A DNA stretch of 5,394 nt, taken from assembly GCA_027295365.1 (NCBI GenBank), contig JAPULD010000393.1:1-5394 (forward strand), written 5' to 3'. Below the pieces are notes generated by a model. That model made no database searches. It had not been told where the DNA came from and saw nothing but the letters and a program-made list of their open reading frames with translations. The translations under genes and the position numbers were made by a program. Position 1 is the stretch's first letter. Every line of letters begins with the position of its first letter. Below, piece after piece: positions 5,175 through 5,394 of the stretch. This DNA comes from Planctomycetota bacterium (GTDB taxonomy: Bacteria; Planctomycetota; Phycisphaerae; Phycisphaerales; SM1A02).

Positions 5175-5394
5175 CGCGCATCAAGCACGATCGGTCTTTC
5201 ATACCCGCTGACGCTCAACGAGGCACGATACTCAGAGACATCAAGTCGCCCCTCCTGGATATCGCCGATCGGACCAAACATAGATGAATTCGAAAAAGAA
5301 ATCAGGGAATTTGTTGGAATACCCCATACTACAGCTCTCAGTTCCGGTACAGCAGCATTACATCTGGCTTTGATCAATTTAGGGGTTGGATCAG
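5175..5394 (+). CDS. DegT/DnrJ/EryC1/StrS sugar aminotransferase, N-terminal part (3' truncated by window; start unresolved)
   Basis: The plus frame from 5175 gives 73 residues matching the start of a PLP-dependent sugar aminotransferase: 'LSYPLTLNEARY' (8-19, the usual 'LS.P...G.E..Y'), 'WISPIGPNIDEFEKEI' (28-43), 'FVGIPHTTALSSGTAALHLAL' split as 46-55 and 56-66, then 'LGVGS' at the window edge. The SSGTAALHLAL segment is the PLP-phosphate loop of this family. Such enzymes make amino sugars for polysaccharide, O-antigen or protein glycosylation. No ATG, GTG or TTG lies in frame between the TGA at 5172-5174 and the motifs. ACG at 5187 aligns with the usual initiator position, and an ATG at 5148 is in frame but before that TGA. 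The stretch 5283-5394 is 47/112 G+C, visibly poorer in GC than moaB, suggesting transfer. Family identity is firm; whether the gene is intact is open. Confidence 0.82.

Noticed and set aside
5105..5377. 90-aa minus-strand frame converging on moaB
   Set aside because: It is open to the window edge but has no recognisable family, begins at a TTG only by convention, and lies antisense to a frame with clear DegT aminotransferase motifs.

Overview
The window looks like chromosomal DNA of a planctomycete, possibly of the Phycisphaerae. The main evidence is a small basic protein (2972-3217, minus) whose start and 'LTRAERI' core match my recollection of a family restricted to Planctomycetes, Verrucomicrobia and Chlamydiae. 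Its upstream neighbour, a single-pass membrane protein with a 'PALYELM' N-terminal motif, and the general lack of strong Shine-Dalgarno sites fit this. No database search was possible, so family names rest on motifs read by eye.

Layout. Positions 1-579 (+) hold the C-terminal part of a GT4-type glycosyltransferase, followed by a textbook terminator at 686-721. Positions 722-1097 hold no gene but several short hairpins. A 61-residue lipoprotein (1098-1283, +) follows, then a non-coding convergent interval. Its best feature is a strong minus-strand terminator (1459-1491) for the next gene. That gene is a class I/II PLP aminotransferase (1667-2833, minus). A minus-strand cluster lies upstream of it: acpS (4062-4472), a SPOR-like membrane protein (3270-4028) and the small basic protein (2972-3217), closed by a 24-nt palindromic terminator (2918-2941). 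Divergent from acpS is moaB (4550-5110, +). The right edge carries the N-terminal part of a DegT/DnrJ/EryC1 sugar aminotransferase on the plus strand (from about 5175, running off the window).

How the genes relate. The core is housekeeping: carrier-protein activation (AcpS), molybdopterin adenylylation (MoaB type), amino-acid transamination and a probable ribosome- or nucleic-acid-associated small protein. Surface-glycan genes lie at both edges (glycosyltransferase on the left, DegT on the right). The DegT segment is clearly AT-richer, so the right edge may begin a polysaccharide or glycosylation locus.

The most noteworthy points are three. The DegT gene is hidden under a longer antisense ORF and has no canonical start codon after an in-frame TGA. 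The small basic protein has a simple-repeat Lys5/(Gly-Glu) tail. The non-coding interval 722-1097 is hairpin-rich. No CRISPR array, tRNA, rRNA or insertion sequence was seen. I found no convincing novel multi-gene system.
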